In this document: positions 12,351 to 24,080 of the stretch, piece by piece | How positions within the stretch are numbered: position 1 is the stretch's first letter | Layout of the letters: the number at the start of each line of letters is the position of its first letter | Origin: Burhinus oedicnemus | Taxonomy: Eukaryota > Chordata > Aves > Charadriiformes > Burhinidae | DNA length: 64,000 nt | Assembly (NCBI GenBank): GCA_008921705.1 | Contig: VFFE01009149.1 | Coordinates: 672,112 to 736,111, forward strand | Direction: 5' to 3' | Made by a program: the position numbers and the translations under genes | Notes under the pieces: model-generated | Database searches by the model: none | Seen by the model: the letters and a program-made list of their open reading frames with translations, nothing else | Told to the model about the DNA's origin: nothing

Positions 12351-13390
12351 CTTTGAAAACCAAAACCACAGTATTATTACAGGAAAAGTCACACTATTTA
12401 ATACTATACAACAGTATGAAATTATAATTCAAAAGATCCACCGTATCTGGATCAAAGACTTCCAGTACTAAACCAAGATCTTGATTCAGTCCTTGATAAT
12501 GGTTTCTGACAGACCACAAATCCAGAGCATCGGGTGTCATTTGGTGGAGAATCAACTCCAAATAATCTACAACAAGCTGATGCTATAGAACTACATACAC
12601 GCAATATTTCATTGGTCTCAATGTCACCACAAAGAAAGTTTTTCTGTCTATGTCAGGTTGGCTGGATTTATCAGGGGAATTCTCCTCAGACATCCTCCAA
12701 AGATGGAGATCACATTGAGATATGGTCACCAGTCAGTTCTTTACTAAGGGCATTCCCACTTTGCTTCACCTGTATGATTTTTTAAACAAATGCTGGACCT
12801 TCCATGATCTTTGAAAGAAAATTGTAGGTTTATTTCCATACAGAAATAGCAGCTTTTTTCCATTTAAAATAAGGTTTTTCTTTCTTGCCTTCAATTGCTT
12901 ATGTATCTTCTTCAGACTGCTTTACCTGTTGCATTATGCTTTCAAATTATAGACAGAAATCTTTGAAAGATGTACTATTATAGGTGTCCGATAGTACTCA
13001 GTTTAGTTAAGTTGACATGAGTATTTGCTCAACACTTCATGTTTTCCTTTTGCTTAGCTCTTTAAAACATATTCATATCTGAAATAAAGGATTCTCTAGG
13101 GGTTCAGACAAAGATTCAGCAGGACTGGGCTCAAACTCCTGCACTGCCAGATTCTGTCTAAATGACTTTGGGTGAATCAGTTCAGACTGCAGCTCCTCAT
13201 CTCTAGCATAAGGATAGTATTTCCTTACTTCATACAGAGGTTACAAGAATACCCATAGGAGAGATTTCTGAATAAATTACTATAATAATGGAAGCTACAT
13301 ACATTACTAGGTATGAGTAGAAATACCCTTTGTTCCTTTTTAATAGTTTAACAAATTATTTTAAGCCTCTATTAGGGTACATAGGAATTT

Positions 13391-13430
13391 TGTGTATATA
13401 TATGTATATATATACATACGTAGGTATGTA
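13391..13430. repeat. AT/GT-rich dinucleotide stretch
   Basis: Imperfect TATATA/TGTATA repeat ending in TACGTAGGTATGTA; an intronic simple repeat. Confidence 0.8.
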
Positions 13431-13798
13431 TTTATACCAATTGCCTATTGGAAAAAATATTCTGGATATATTTTTTAAAGCCCTGGGCTTAGTATATTTG
13501 TAATTTAAACATGGCATTAATAGCATCTTCTCAGAGGACTAGTGACTTTGATTTTGTTTGGGAGGGAAGGACTTTTTTTAAAAAATTATGTAGGTAACAG
13601 TAAATGTCCCAGAGAAGAAAAAATTGCTATAAATGGTATTTATTTAGTCATCAGAGAGTTCAGATATGGACAGACCATATCAGTGTTAGCAACTAGGACA
13701 ATTTAGATGATGCAGATTATGTTTTGTGCTCTCTTTTTCTGTCAAACAACCTTTTTTTTCCTTCCTCTCAGAAACAGTGAGACAACTCTCCAGCACCT

Positions 13799-13848
13799 GG
13801 AGAGGAGAGGAGAGGAGAGGAGAGGAGAGGAGAGGAGAGGAGAGGAGG
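13799..13848. repeat. AGAGG pentanucleotide microsatellite
   Basis: About ten nearly perfect copies of AGAGG, in an intron of ZFHX4. On the transcribed strand it is a CCTCT pyrimidine tract. Confidence 0.95.
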
Positions 13849-15226
13849 GATTTCAAAGTTGTTGCGCTATCAGCATGGAGGGAATCATGGAGAACTTGAG
13901 AAGAAAACTAATAATCCTCAATAGGGAGAGGGTTTTTTCCACATTTTTCCAGTTTTCTAAAAGATTTGGGGAAACTTAAATTTCTACTGCATTTTCCTTG
14001 TGGTGGGTCAAAATTACATGGTCTGGCAGAGCTATAGTTGGTAGAAAACCAAGGAAAGAGAAATTTAAACCGCTTTTGTGGGTACCCAATTCTGTATTTG
14101 CTCATCAGTACTAGACACAAGGAACCTTAGACCTTCAGTCAAGAGCTCTTTCAATTCTTCCTTTTTTTTTGCCACTTCACTTGGGAATGAGGTGGTAGGC
14201 CTACAACCACAGCTGTATAATGAAAGAAGAGTCTATGAATATAGAAATAAATCCTTAAGGAGGTGGATCCTTGAGATTTCCAAGTGCATTTCCTTCTAAA
14301 AAGGCAAGACAACCCGAACCAGGGTGTCTTAGGAGGTCTGTTGTCTAACTGTGATGTATGTATATGATGTAATAATAAATACTTTCTAGACCTCACTGTG
14401 TCTTTACTGACATTGTTTAGAATAGTGCTGAGTCATTATTTTTCACAGAAATTTATTATTTTGACACAGTTTGTGCAATTTTGCAGTGAAGAACAGGATT
14501 TTCCTGGTGAGGTTGGAATGGGATTTGTCCTCCAAATAGAGTTTTAGCATTCATCCCAATCATGGAGAAGCCAGTTCAAGTCCCTGCCTGATCCAGCGTA
14601 GGTACTTGAAATCAGGTATTCCATATCCTAAAGAACTGACCTAACTGGATTGCTACCTATTCTTGGACTTGCTTTTCTGTTTCATACTCACATTTTATTC
14701 GCAAAAAAACCCACTAAAGGGTCTTTTATGCAGAGGCAGAAAGTAAGAAACAGGACTTTCTGTACAATGAGATAATCGTGTTCCAGAGTTAGCACCACTA
14801 TTGATATTTCACAGTGGATTTCATGTAATATTATGCAAGTATAGCCCAGCTACACACAGGAATTCTCCTGTGTTTGGGAACTACATTCTACAGGGAACTC
14901 CTGTTATTTTACAAACAGAAGTCACAATACCTCTGAGACCTGGATATTATTAGACCCAATTTACAGGTGTACACTTAGAGACGTTGACAGGCTTGATTTT
15001 TCCAAGGTTAACGTCAATGAGGAACTGCAGGTTTTCAGCATCTTTGACATCCACCTTCAGTCATTTTCCCAAGGGACATCAGTCACTGGATGAGCTGGCA
15101 ACAGAATCTGAGAGTCCTGACCCACTCCCCTCCTCAGGCTACCTGAATACTATATCACAACAAATACATTGCCCAGAGGCCCGGGTATGTTTCTGTAGTG
15201 TGTGCATCAGTATTTGGAACACTTAC

Positions 15227-15427
15227 TGTCATGAGAAGTTTCTCCACACAGTCAGGGGACACACTGTGCAAATGGGTCAAATGAAGCTGGAGATGCATTT
15301 TGTTGCTGAGGACATCCTGGCAGAGGGGGCAGCAGATAACAGGTTGCATTGAATGCTGTGACAGGACATGCATCTGGATACGATTTGGGTCCCTACTATT
15401 GTAGTTACAATAAGGACATTGATAGAA
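15227..15427 (-). CDS. ZFHX4: ZFHX4 internal coding exon, 201 nt: a C2H2 zinc-finger pair
   Basis: The acceptor is a run of Ts ending in CAG (15430-15428) and the donor is GTAAGT from 15226. The exon is exactly 67 codons, phase 0 at both ends. It encodes two C2H2 zinc fingers back to back: FYQCPYC with His at exon residues 20 and 25 (Cys 4 and 7), and CCPLCQDVL with Cys 33 and 36 and His 49 and 54. It ends in [15 protein letters not shown]3 carries the paralogous pair, but the details here ([23 protein letters not shown]) are the ZFHX4 type. The exon is symmetric, so skipping it would remove precisely this finger pair and keep the frame. A methionine inside the exon is not a start codon. Confidence 0.95.
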
Positions 15428-15582
15428 CTGAAAAAAAAATCAAATTAAGATGCAGGCTATTAGTCAGTGTGCTTTTTATAACTTGCTGATATTGCTATTT
15501 TAACAGCATATCATCTCTGTTTCAATCTTGAGTTATTTGAAAGAGTTCTAGGATGCAATTAAATTATTACATTTTCTTTTAC
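15428..15582 (-). other. ZFHX4: ZFHX4 short intron (155 bp)
   Basis: Intron of only 155 bp with donor GTAAAA after CATGACCAG and a T-rich acceptor. It is much shorter than its multi-kilobase neighbours, so the two flanking exons are probably recognised and spliced together. No other element is seen. Confidence 0.88.
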
Positions 15583-15716
15583 CTGGTCATGACAAAATTT
15601 ATTGTCCTCTGGAGGCTTTGATTTTTTAGCTGCACCATCCTCTTCTTTTGCCAGAAGAAGCTGTTGTGCCCCTACCACAGTGTTCGCTTTTGGTTCCTTC
15701 TCTGGTGTGACTATTC
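15583..15716 (-). CDS. ZFHX4: ZFHX4 internal coding exon, 134 nt (linker)
   Basis: The acceptor TTCGGAACAG ends at 15717 and the donor GTAAAA starts at 15582. The first two bases (GA) complete a Gly codon with the G that ends the upstream exon, giving KDS-GIVTPEKEPK. The frame then runs to KSKPPEDNKFCHDQ and joins FYQCPYC of the next exon in phase 0. The product is a charged Lys/Glu-rich linker just before the zinc-finger pair; no domain is visible. Residue order at both junctions fits ZFHX4. Confidence 0.93.
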
Positions 15717-18700
15717 CTGTTCCGAAAACATAATTTTTAAGAATATATTTTAAACTTTAAAACATCCTGGTTCACAAAGAGGCTGTGATTCCAAAGGTCT
15801 GTATTGTCTTTGAGGGTCTTTTTTTTTTTTTTTTTTAAATTCTAAGAAAAAATATAGTTGAATAAAAACTCTGGTAAATACAAAGGTGAAAATGCACTTT
15901 TATGCTTGATGGAGACTCTATAAATACATTTAAAAATGGACTCTTCTTTACTGTTAGGATAACCTTATGTTGCCTTTAAAGATTAATCAATAATGTTCTT
16001 TCTTTAGCAGCTCAGTATGAATTTGTGTATTACATTAAAACAAATCAGCTTTTGCTTAAAAATCCTGTTTTCCAAAATAATTAATTTGCTGCTGTTTAAT
16101 TACCCTCTCTCTTTTCTAAACTGCCTGAGCAATATGATTATTGTGCTGTTTTGATAACTCCTGCCTGGTTACAATTCTGAAGCTAAATATAGTGAGGCTT
16201 TAAAAGAAATACTTTGGAGAATAGGATTTCAGAGCTAACTTAATATTAATTATATACAAAGATCAGTCATTTGGGATTGCCTTAGATGTTTACACTGTGA
16301 ATTTTTACAGTCTGGCATTTGTGATCAAAACCAGAATATAATTGTTTTCTATAGATAGTTCTACTATTAAGTATTAAATACTATATTTAATATTATGCCT
16401 GAACTAGCTGTGTAATGCGGCCCAGTCTTGCACACATCAAAGAAAAGAGTGCAATTCTAATTTCCCAGTCCATCAGAAAATTCTTTCCAGCGTCAATTTG
16501 CCAGATAATCTCTTCTGCTAGGCTGGATATTACAAGAGCATTGGGTAGGCATGTCACATACATCTCACGACAAACACAAAACCTCATTTACCAACCATTC
16601 CAATCTCATCATAGTGCGGCATCATCTGACCTTTTTTCTGCTGTTTATTATGAGTATTTCTAATTTTAACTTTCAATTTTCACCATCTTCCAGTCAATTT
16701 GCAACTAAATTATTTCCAGGGTGAGGACACTATCACTGGACACTGGGTGCAAATACATCTTGAAATGCAATGAAGCTAAACCATTGATTGCTATCAGACC
16801 CAACGTAAATATATAGTCCAGGGGTAATCTGATTGTATGCTGTGCATGAAGATTTATCTTGATTTTTTTCAATCCACATAAGGTTCATATAAATGAACAA
16901 ATTGCACCTCATTGCACAATAACCTAGGATTAATTTAAAAATAAGGTCATGGATGTTTTGGCAACAAAGTAAACATGAACAAAGAAAATACTTGTATTTT
17001 TCTGTAGACAAAACCAAGATCTTTTTATCGTTATTATTTTCATATAGACTTTGTGCAATATTTGATATTACAAGAGCAATATTAAAGAGAAGTAAAACAA
17101 GAGAACACTTTTCAAGGTAAATACCAAATCCTCATTGTACAATAATAAACAATTGAAAACTGAATCGTACAGGGACATTTTCTGAAGGGCATTATTTTTA
17201 AAAAGCATAAACATATTTTATGACTTATATGTTAATGGTGATTTCCCCACACATTGTTTTTCATTCCTAAGTTGCTAATTATTTATTTTGGTGTAATTTA
17301 CACCAGTAATTTTAGCATGTTCTTGCTCAAATTAAACTTTATTCCTGCCATATTTCCCTACTTTTAATGACCAATTTGTCAACATCAGTTTAATATCTGA
17401 ACAAGCGGCTTTCTGGAGCCCCAGTGAATTTTTACACTCTCAGGAACTGATCCTGCAGGCCTCATTTCGACTGCTCAGCCAGAGCTGTGCCGACGACCTG
17501 AAGAAGTAGCGATGCTTACAGGCAAAATCTACATGTTGCAATCACATAAGGTACCATTTTATTACTGTCTTTGGTATATGATAATACAGTACTCCCTGGC
17601 CTATCTGTATTTACTTGGCAACACACCATTATTGTTTAAATGTCTTTACTGTGAGAATTATGGGAGGTAAAAAAGTGACATACTATATTAACAGAGAAAG
17701 GTTGCTTCTCAGTTTTTAGAAATATAGTTCAAATTATTAACCTCTTTTCATTTCCAACTGTCAAAAACGTCTAATGGTTGACTACTGTTTCTTACCTTTA
17801 TCATAAGTCGCTTTTAAAATGTCCCTTTTTAAAGACAAATGGGCCAGAACCTCCGCTAGTGTAAATGGACACTGTTATACAGAAAGCTGAATTTGAAAAA
17901 CAAAATAAAACAATTCTGCCTTCTCTTCCCCTCATCATGCTAGATTGTTCTCAACAGGTTGTTACAGAAATTAGGATCCAAATTCTGCTCCAAAATCCAC
18001 TTGTGAAAATGCATTTAACTGTGTTTTGGCAATGGTATGTAACTGCTAGTGAAATTTAGCTTGGAGTGCACTCCGTGTGCGCCTGGGCACACACGAGGTT
18101 AATATTACACATCATCTTCCACCACAGGATGGAATAACTTAATTACTTCAAAGGGCCTATAATAATCATGAAACACATAGCTCTCGCTTCTATAAAAACA
18201 AGGGGGTTTTTTGGTTAAATTTTCTTTTGCGGTTAATATAATAAAACCGTAGAGTTATAAAACACTGTGCTGGGGTCAATAAATGCATAACAAAGCACAG
18301 CTTTTTACTATGTTTACTACGACATTTATATAAACTGTCGAAATTTACAGAGGCTTTGTTGTTTTTGTTGTTGTTGTTGCTCTGGATTCATTCAACCTCA
18401 AGCACTGTTACTTCTTAACCAACCAGTTACATCTGGCCTATAGTAAAGTAACCGAGTCCGTGACTTATGGTGAGCTTCGCAAAAGAATAAAAAAGGGAGT
18501 TGATTCTTCCCTCTGGCGTGGGGACACCACTCGCCCCTGCGCATGGTGAGGACCGAACCGCCCAAGACAGAGCATACGTGCCAAAACCAAAGGAGATCAG
18601 CTCCTTACGCAAGCAAATGGTCCAGCTATTACAACTTAGTTGCCTCGCCTCGCTATATCAACTTTCTGCTTTCCGTGTTGAATTCACTGTTTTAAGGAGC

Positions 18701-21700
18701 TTCCTGTAGGGAGGCTGAACAAAGTTACGGTCTTGTAAGAAGGCTATTGAAGGAGGAGGGAAAGAGGAGAGAAAATATTATGGCCCCGAGCATACCGTGT
18801 GGCACTGTTTTCATAGCTGGATGTCCCACTGGTATGCTATTCTTACTAGGCGGTGGTAGGAAAAGACTAAATCCAGTTGTTATTCACGTTTTAAATATGC
18901 ACTTTTTATTCCTGAGACACATTATTTGTTGGTTTTTTTCCTAATTATGAAACACAACTGTAACTCATTTTATAAAATAAAATACGCAGCATTTAGATAA
19001 ATAATGTAATTTCAATACATTTAGCTCAAAAACTAAGTTTAATTATAAATAAGTGCCATGAAATAGACTAGCCAATGATTGTCTGTCAATTATGGAATCA
19101 TTTAACTTATGTAAGTTTGCTAATATAAAAATGACATAATTCACCGCAATTCAGATGTCTTCACCTTCGTAACATTTTTGAAACCCCAAAATAAAAATAA
19201 AAGTGTTTGTGTGATTAACAAAGAGAAAGTTAATAAAATATGTATACTAGTGAAAAAAAAAAACCTGGAAAAGCCCTAATTGAAATACGATTTTCTTATT
19301 TATGAATCTATGTATTTGATAAATATTGCACAATTTAAGACTTCTGACACATCAGATGATGTTATTCAGCCTCAAAATAATTCTAAAATTATAATTACTG
19401 ATAGAGTATTCTTTCTAATTAGAGTAGAATGAAAGGATAATTTTCATTGCAATAATGAAGGTTAATTTCCATCCTTCCTCATGTTTACTACCTTATTAAA
19501 AAGTGCTCCCCTTAGCCATGGCAGAGACATATTACATTTTCAATGCAAATGTATTAATCTGGATAAATTCCGTATTAATTCTTGCACTGCATAGAGCTGT
19601 AATTTGGATTATAATTAATCTAAAGTGGCACTAGATTTAAATGACAATATAAATGAGGCATTAGTAGGCTTTTCTATTCTGAATGAATATTCAACAAATA
19701 TAACTTGCATATTGCCAAGTCTCATTTTGAAAGCTCTACTCCTTGAGATAAGGTAAGCAATACACCACAACAGCTTACACAAACATGCTGTTACTAAATA
19801 CATGTTAATCCTTTCTCGTCTAATAGATTCTATGCTAAAGAGGGGTCACACCACTTTCCTGTCTAACTTGTTAGTATTGTGATTAATTTATTGGTTTTCC
19901 TGAGATTTCTTTGGCAAGACTTGCAACACTCAATTCATGAGAAAGCCCAAATTAACATTCAATTATACATAAGCAGTTATGCAGTCATTAGAAATACTTG
20001 TCAGCCGAGTGAAAATTAAGATGATGGTCTGAATGTTACATATGCAGAATTAATTTAGATTAGGAAAATAAAAGTTTCTAAAAGATTTAGGATTTTACAG
20101 TAGAAACTATTTTCTGCAAAGCACAAAGGCAATCATGTATTTCAGCCCTTGTTTTCATATGAATCTTACTGCAAAGTTATTTGTGTAATTGCTGGCACGG
20201 GAATGCAGAACAATTATGCTGGTTTTTTGTAGTGCACCCAGTAGGCATCTGGATATAGGTCTGTCCTAATTAAACTTGGCCCTTATGAGCAGCTAATCCT
20301 GATGGAATTTTGAGAATTCCCCTTCAGTATTTTTATCTAGATTCCATCTTTTTTTTTGCTGGAGCTTTAATGCCGTATTCTTTCTTGAACAACTATAAAT
20401 GGACCTGTCTAACAAAAAAAGAGGGCTGATGATAAACTCCCTGAAGCGGTTCACAGTGTCCCCTAGGCAGAGCGTATAGTAGGAAATGCAGGCTGCAGGT
20501 GGCTGTCACCCCTCTCCTGGTGAGTGTCCAGGACAGCCCCTGATGAGACTGCACAGAAGACCTACGTCAACCTTCGAACCTGGTTTTATTGCTCTGCAGA
20601 CTGTTTTTTCCAAGTCAGAGACCCAGCCAAGGTGAATATATATTTTAAACCACAACACAGTTTCTTGCTCAACACCATCCTTGTCACCATCATCCTTTCT
20701 TCAGTCTCTCAATCTCAAAAAAATAAAACGACTGAAGAGGAGCTGAGGCTCTAAACTGTGACGGGTACTGACCTTAGCACATAAACAAGTAAACTTAAAG
20801 GAAGCTTTAATCTTTAAGTCAGTGTTACGAATTGATTCGGCATAGAAAGGGCATTTATAAGATTTTTTTGGAAAAAAATCCAAAAAGGTTTAATATGTAA
20901 AGAGCAAATTACAATATGGGAGAATTTGAGTGTAAAGAAACTCATACGTAAAATGATATTTTCTCTACAACTATATGTCTTTACGGAGAATACAACCTCC
21001 TTTGTATGCTGCTGTCATTGGCATACAAGGAAAAGATATATGACTACCTGAAACTAATAGGCTTCAACCTGTTTCAGCACTTCTTCTGCTTCAGTGAATC
21101 CAACATAATGTAACTAGGTATAGCGTGAGGCAAAAGTAGCCAATGTAATATTCATTGTGACCATAGATTTCCATCTCATACATAAAAAGCATGGATGAAG
21201 TCACATATTTGCCAAATCAAACACAGAAAAAGCCTTGGGTATCTACACCAGATGCTGGCCCTGGGTTTGTTTGTGCACAAGTAAATGTCATGACATAGGG
21301 GTTTTGTTTTCAAAGACAGTAGCTTTCATTACTGGGCTTTGTCTATTCCAGGAGATCAAAATTACCCAACCCATAATCCGTTTTCAATGATATTTCCTCT
21401 TTCTTAGGCTGAATCATCTGTAAACTTTTTCACTGGATTTTGTGTATTTTTTTCAAAATGCCTCAAATAAATGCCCAGGAAGAGGCCAGATTCTTGGGAG
21501 TAACTGATCAGAGAGCAAGAGCAAAAAATAATAATAACAAAAAACCCCACGTTTTTTGGGTTAAAAGGGGGGCAAAACCTGATTGAAGAAAAAACTCAAG
21601 TGGTACCTAATCCTATGCTTATGAAAAATTAATATGCCATCAGAGGAATCACAAGTACAGCTAAGATTAATGAAAGGCGCTTAAAAAATTACAAGCACAC

Positions 21701-21935
21701 AAACTGATTTGATTAAAAAATAATCTCACTGGTCGTCCTGTAATATTCTTCAACTTATCCGCATCTATCCTGTCAGATGGTTATGATTAAAAATAGGTCA
21801 ATGGGAGGCTACTGATAGAAATCACATGCAAAATGCACATGCAATGAATAGTAGTGGGAACGTCCAGACAGTTTAAAATGAAAGAGCATTTCATAACTTA
21901 AAAATAGGGGAGAGGACAAAATTCTAGCATCTTAC
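15717..21935 (-). other. ZFHX4: ZFHX4 intron (6.2 kb)
   Basis: AT-rich intron with donor GTAAGA from 21935 and acceptor GGAACAG ending at 15717. It contains an 18-bp T run at 15819-15836, a small palindrome around GGTGTAATTTACACC (17290-17304), a TTG-type stretch near 18356-18379, and a locally CpG-dense patch at about 18430-18810. From about 18950 to 20400 it is AT-rich unique sequence with many TAATTA-type motifs and no recognisable transposon. Open frames of 60-94 codons look random. Confidence 0.85.
15819..15836. repeat. T homopolymer
   Basis: Eighteen Ts in the intron just upstream (in transcription sense) of the 134-nt exon; on the transcribed strand it is an A run, so it is not the acceptor polypyrimidine tract. 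Confidence 0.9.
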
Positions 21936-22052
21936 CAGAGTCTTTACAAGATTTTTTGCCTTCGCTATTGTCTCTCTCACTTGAGTCTTTATCATCAGCA
22001 ACAGCCACTGATGTACTTTTAGCAGACCCTTCTGTATCTTCACCTTGTTCTT
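21936..22052 (-). CDS. ZFHX4: ZFHX4 internal coding exon, 117 nt (acidic linker); most 5' exon visible
   Basis: The acceptor CTTATCCACAG lies just above 22052 and the donor GTAAGA starts at 21935. Two bases complete a split codon (xAA), then the frame reads EQGEDTEGSAKSTSVAVADD and on to SEGKKSCKDS plus one base (G). The product is an acidic, Ser-rich linker that in ZFHX4 separates the N-terminal zinc-finger block from the next finger pair. The exon is a multiple of three, phase 1 at both ends. No further exon can be seen upstream in the window, so the next one must lie beyond 64000, at least 42 kb away. Identification rests on splice sites, phase and continuity into GIVTPEKEPK. Confidence 0.9.
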
Positions 22053-22448
22053 CTGTGGATAAGCACAGAAATGATCTTAGAAAAGAAACTCAGTGACCAT
22101 TTAACAGCATTTAAAAAATATGTCCTGTAATAAGAACAGCACGAAAAGAGGGTTGCAAAACAGGGGGAAGGAGAGTGGGGGGAAAGAAAAGGGAAAGGGA
22201 AAGAACAGCACTTTAAAGAGGTTGGACATTAATTACAAATAATTTGCAATATTTCAAAATCTATCCAGAAATTCTGACTGTGTCTTTGTCAGAGTACCCG
22301 CTTTTCACTAGCATGACAGATTTAAAGCTTGTCATTTCATGTTCTTTGGCTAGAAATTATTTCTGTTAAAATACACGCACATGCATGCACACACACACCA
22401 CACGGGCTGGAACAAAAGCCAGCACATGTAAAAATGCATCTTGGAGCC

Positions 22449-22479
<31 letters not shown>

Positions 22480-22501
22480 AAAAAGAAAAAAAAAGAGGGG
22501 G
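22449..22501. repeat. A-rich low-complexity tract
   Basis: A run of 29 As followed by AAAAG-like and G-rich sequence. On the transcribed strand it is a long T run, about 400 bases upstream of the acceptor of the 117-nt exon. There is no SINE or LINE body next to it, so it need not be a retrotransposon tail. Confidence 0.9.
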
Positions 22502-23820
22502 AATTCAAATATAAATCCTATTAGTGCAGCAGTATCCCGCTAATTGCAGTAAGTAAGTATTAGGTATTAGGTACTGTATTAAATATAAACCTCTGGCTTT
22601 GTGGGAGAAGTCTCAAATTTTGTCTCCAGGGGGAGCCATTCAGGATAAATGATGCAACTTGGTATATGGCTTCTGAGGAAGCAGCATTACCCACACCTCA
22701 CTTACGTGTTCACACCAGCTAGATTACATGGAAATCTTCACAGTAACTCAAGACCATTTAATTATTCGGTAAATCTTAGCTATGCTGCTACTGGTGGATT
22801 AATCTGTTTATGCAGTTAGCTTCTATGCTGGGGCTGTGTAGCACTAATCCGTGAAAGGCCCACTGTTCCTTTTCATCCTGTGATCATTTGTCTCTCACTG
22901 TGCTGATGTCACATTTTAATGAATTTTTAGCAATCTGAGTAATGCCAGATAACCAGACTTGCAACTCCCTACAGCACAGCATGCTGTTTTCATTGCAGCA
23001 CACACAGAAAAATAAAAATCATATTTCCCAGTTCAGGTAGGAATTATATAAATTAGGAGGTGAAGGTAAAATGGGATTCGAAGCACCAGGCCGCTCAATT
23101 TCATAAAATCTTTAATGACCATATAAATTAACCCTGGAAAGGCAAAAGGTCACAGACACACATTTGCATACACTCTTCTATTCACTTTTGATAAGCAGAG
23201 CTTTTATGCAGGGAACATGATACAATTAACCCTTCAGGAACCATACAAAATGCAGCTACCGACATTTTAAGTGTCAAGCATTAACTGAAAATTACACACT
23301 GCATAAAATTTTCATTGTAAATGCTATAGTGATTGAAAGGGGAAATAGTGGCCCTCTTCGCACCCCATGTTTTATTAATAACATTCTGACAGCCGAATGA
23401 AATATCCTCTGTCATATGTAGCAGCTGAGCACAAAAAAATTGCTGCTTAGTGCCTTACTTGCCAGCCATGCACTGAAACTGTATGCCTAGGCAAACAACC
23501 CTCAGATCGATGTGGTGAACCTATCCGATTCTCAACTCTCTGCGAAACCTTTTTGTGAATCGGAAGAGAAAAACACAGCTGCAATTTTAGAAACCAAACC
23601 AAAAAAAAAAAAAACAACCTCAACCACAGATCAATGTGTTTTGCATTGACCTCCAAATACAATAGGTTAGGACTAAGCATGCCTGCTCACTTTTTGGAAC
23701 AATGCAGGGAGGAAAGATGGTCCCCTCTTTTAAAAATAATTGCATATAAAAAAAAAACCAAAACCCCAAAACATTTCCATCAGAATGGAAACCCCCCCTT
23801 GTGCTGTTTCAGGGCTCTCC

Positions 23821-24080
23821 CCCCTGCGGTCCCCCGCCCCCTCCCGTGATGATAGCTAATCAAACATGGTAGGCATCCCTGTCGCAGCTGGAAGCGGGGC
23901 CGTGTTTGTCGGGGTGGCGGGGGAGCGCAGTTCGGGATGCTGCGAGCCTGTGATCATGCCTGGCGCGGGCTGTGTTAATGCCGAGCGCGCACACACGAGG
24001 CTCGCATCCAGTGTCAGGCCCCATGGCCTCACGGAGCCGATGGCAATCCCTTTTCGACTCATCCTTGGGAACGGACGCAT
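23821..24080. promoter_or_regulatory. Isolated CpG-rich islet inside the large intron
   Basis: I count 23 CpG dinucleotides in these 260 bases. The core 23881-24000 is about 68% G+C with 14 CpGs, slightly above the number expected from its base composition, whereas the flanking intron is AT-rich and CpG-poor. Three overlapping open frames here (74, 102 and 113 codons) reflect scarcity of stops in GC-rich DNA and resemble no protein. The islet lies about 1.8 kb upstream, in transcription direction, of the 117-nt exon. It may be an internal promoter or an enhancer-type orphan CpG island; neither is shown by the sequence alone. Confidence 0.4.

Larger units (their letters stand above)
12351..15226 (-). 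other. ZFHX4: ZFHX4 intron (2.9 kb)
   Basis: AT-rich intron with donor GTAAGT (15226 downwards) and acceptor CAAAG ending at 12351. It contains a TATA-type simple stretch near 13391-13430 and an AGAGG pentanucleotide array at 13799-13848. A 122-codon plus-strand frame at 14984-15352 overlaps the neighbouring exon in antisense and has no recognisable domain. Nothing else stands out. Confidence 0.85.

Noticed and set aside
14984..15352. 122-codon plus-strand frame
   Set aside because: It overlaps the zinc-finger exon in antisense and shows no protein similarity that I recognise.
22449..22501. Poly(A) tail of a retrotransposon or processed pseudogene
   Set aside because: No LINE, SINE or gene body and no target-site duplication is visible beside the A run.
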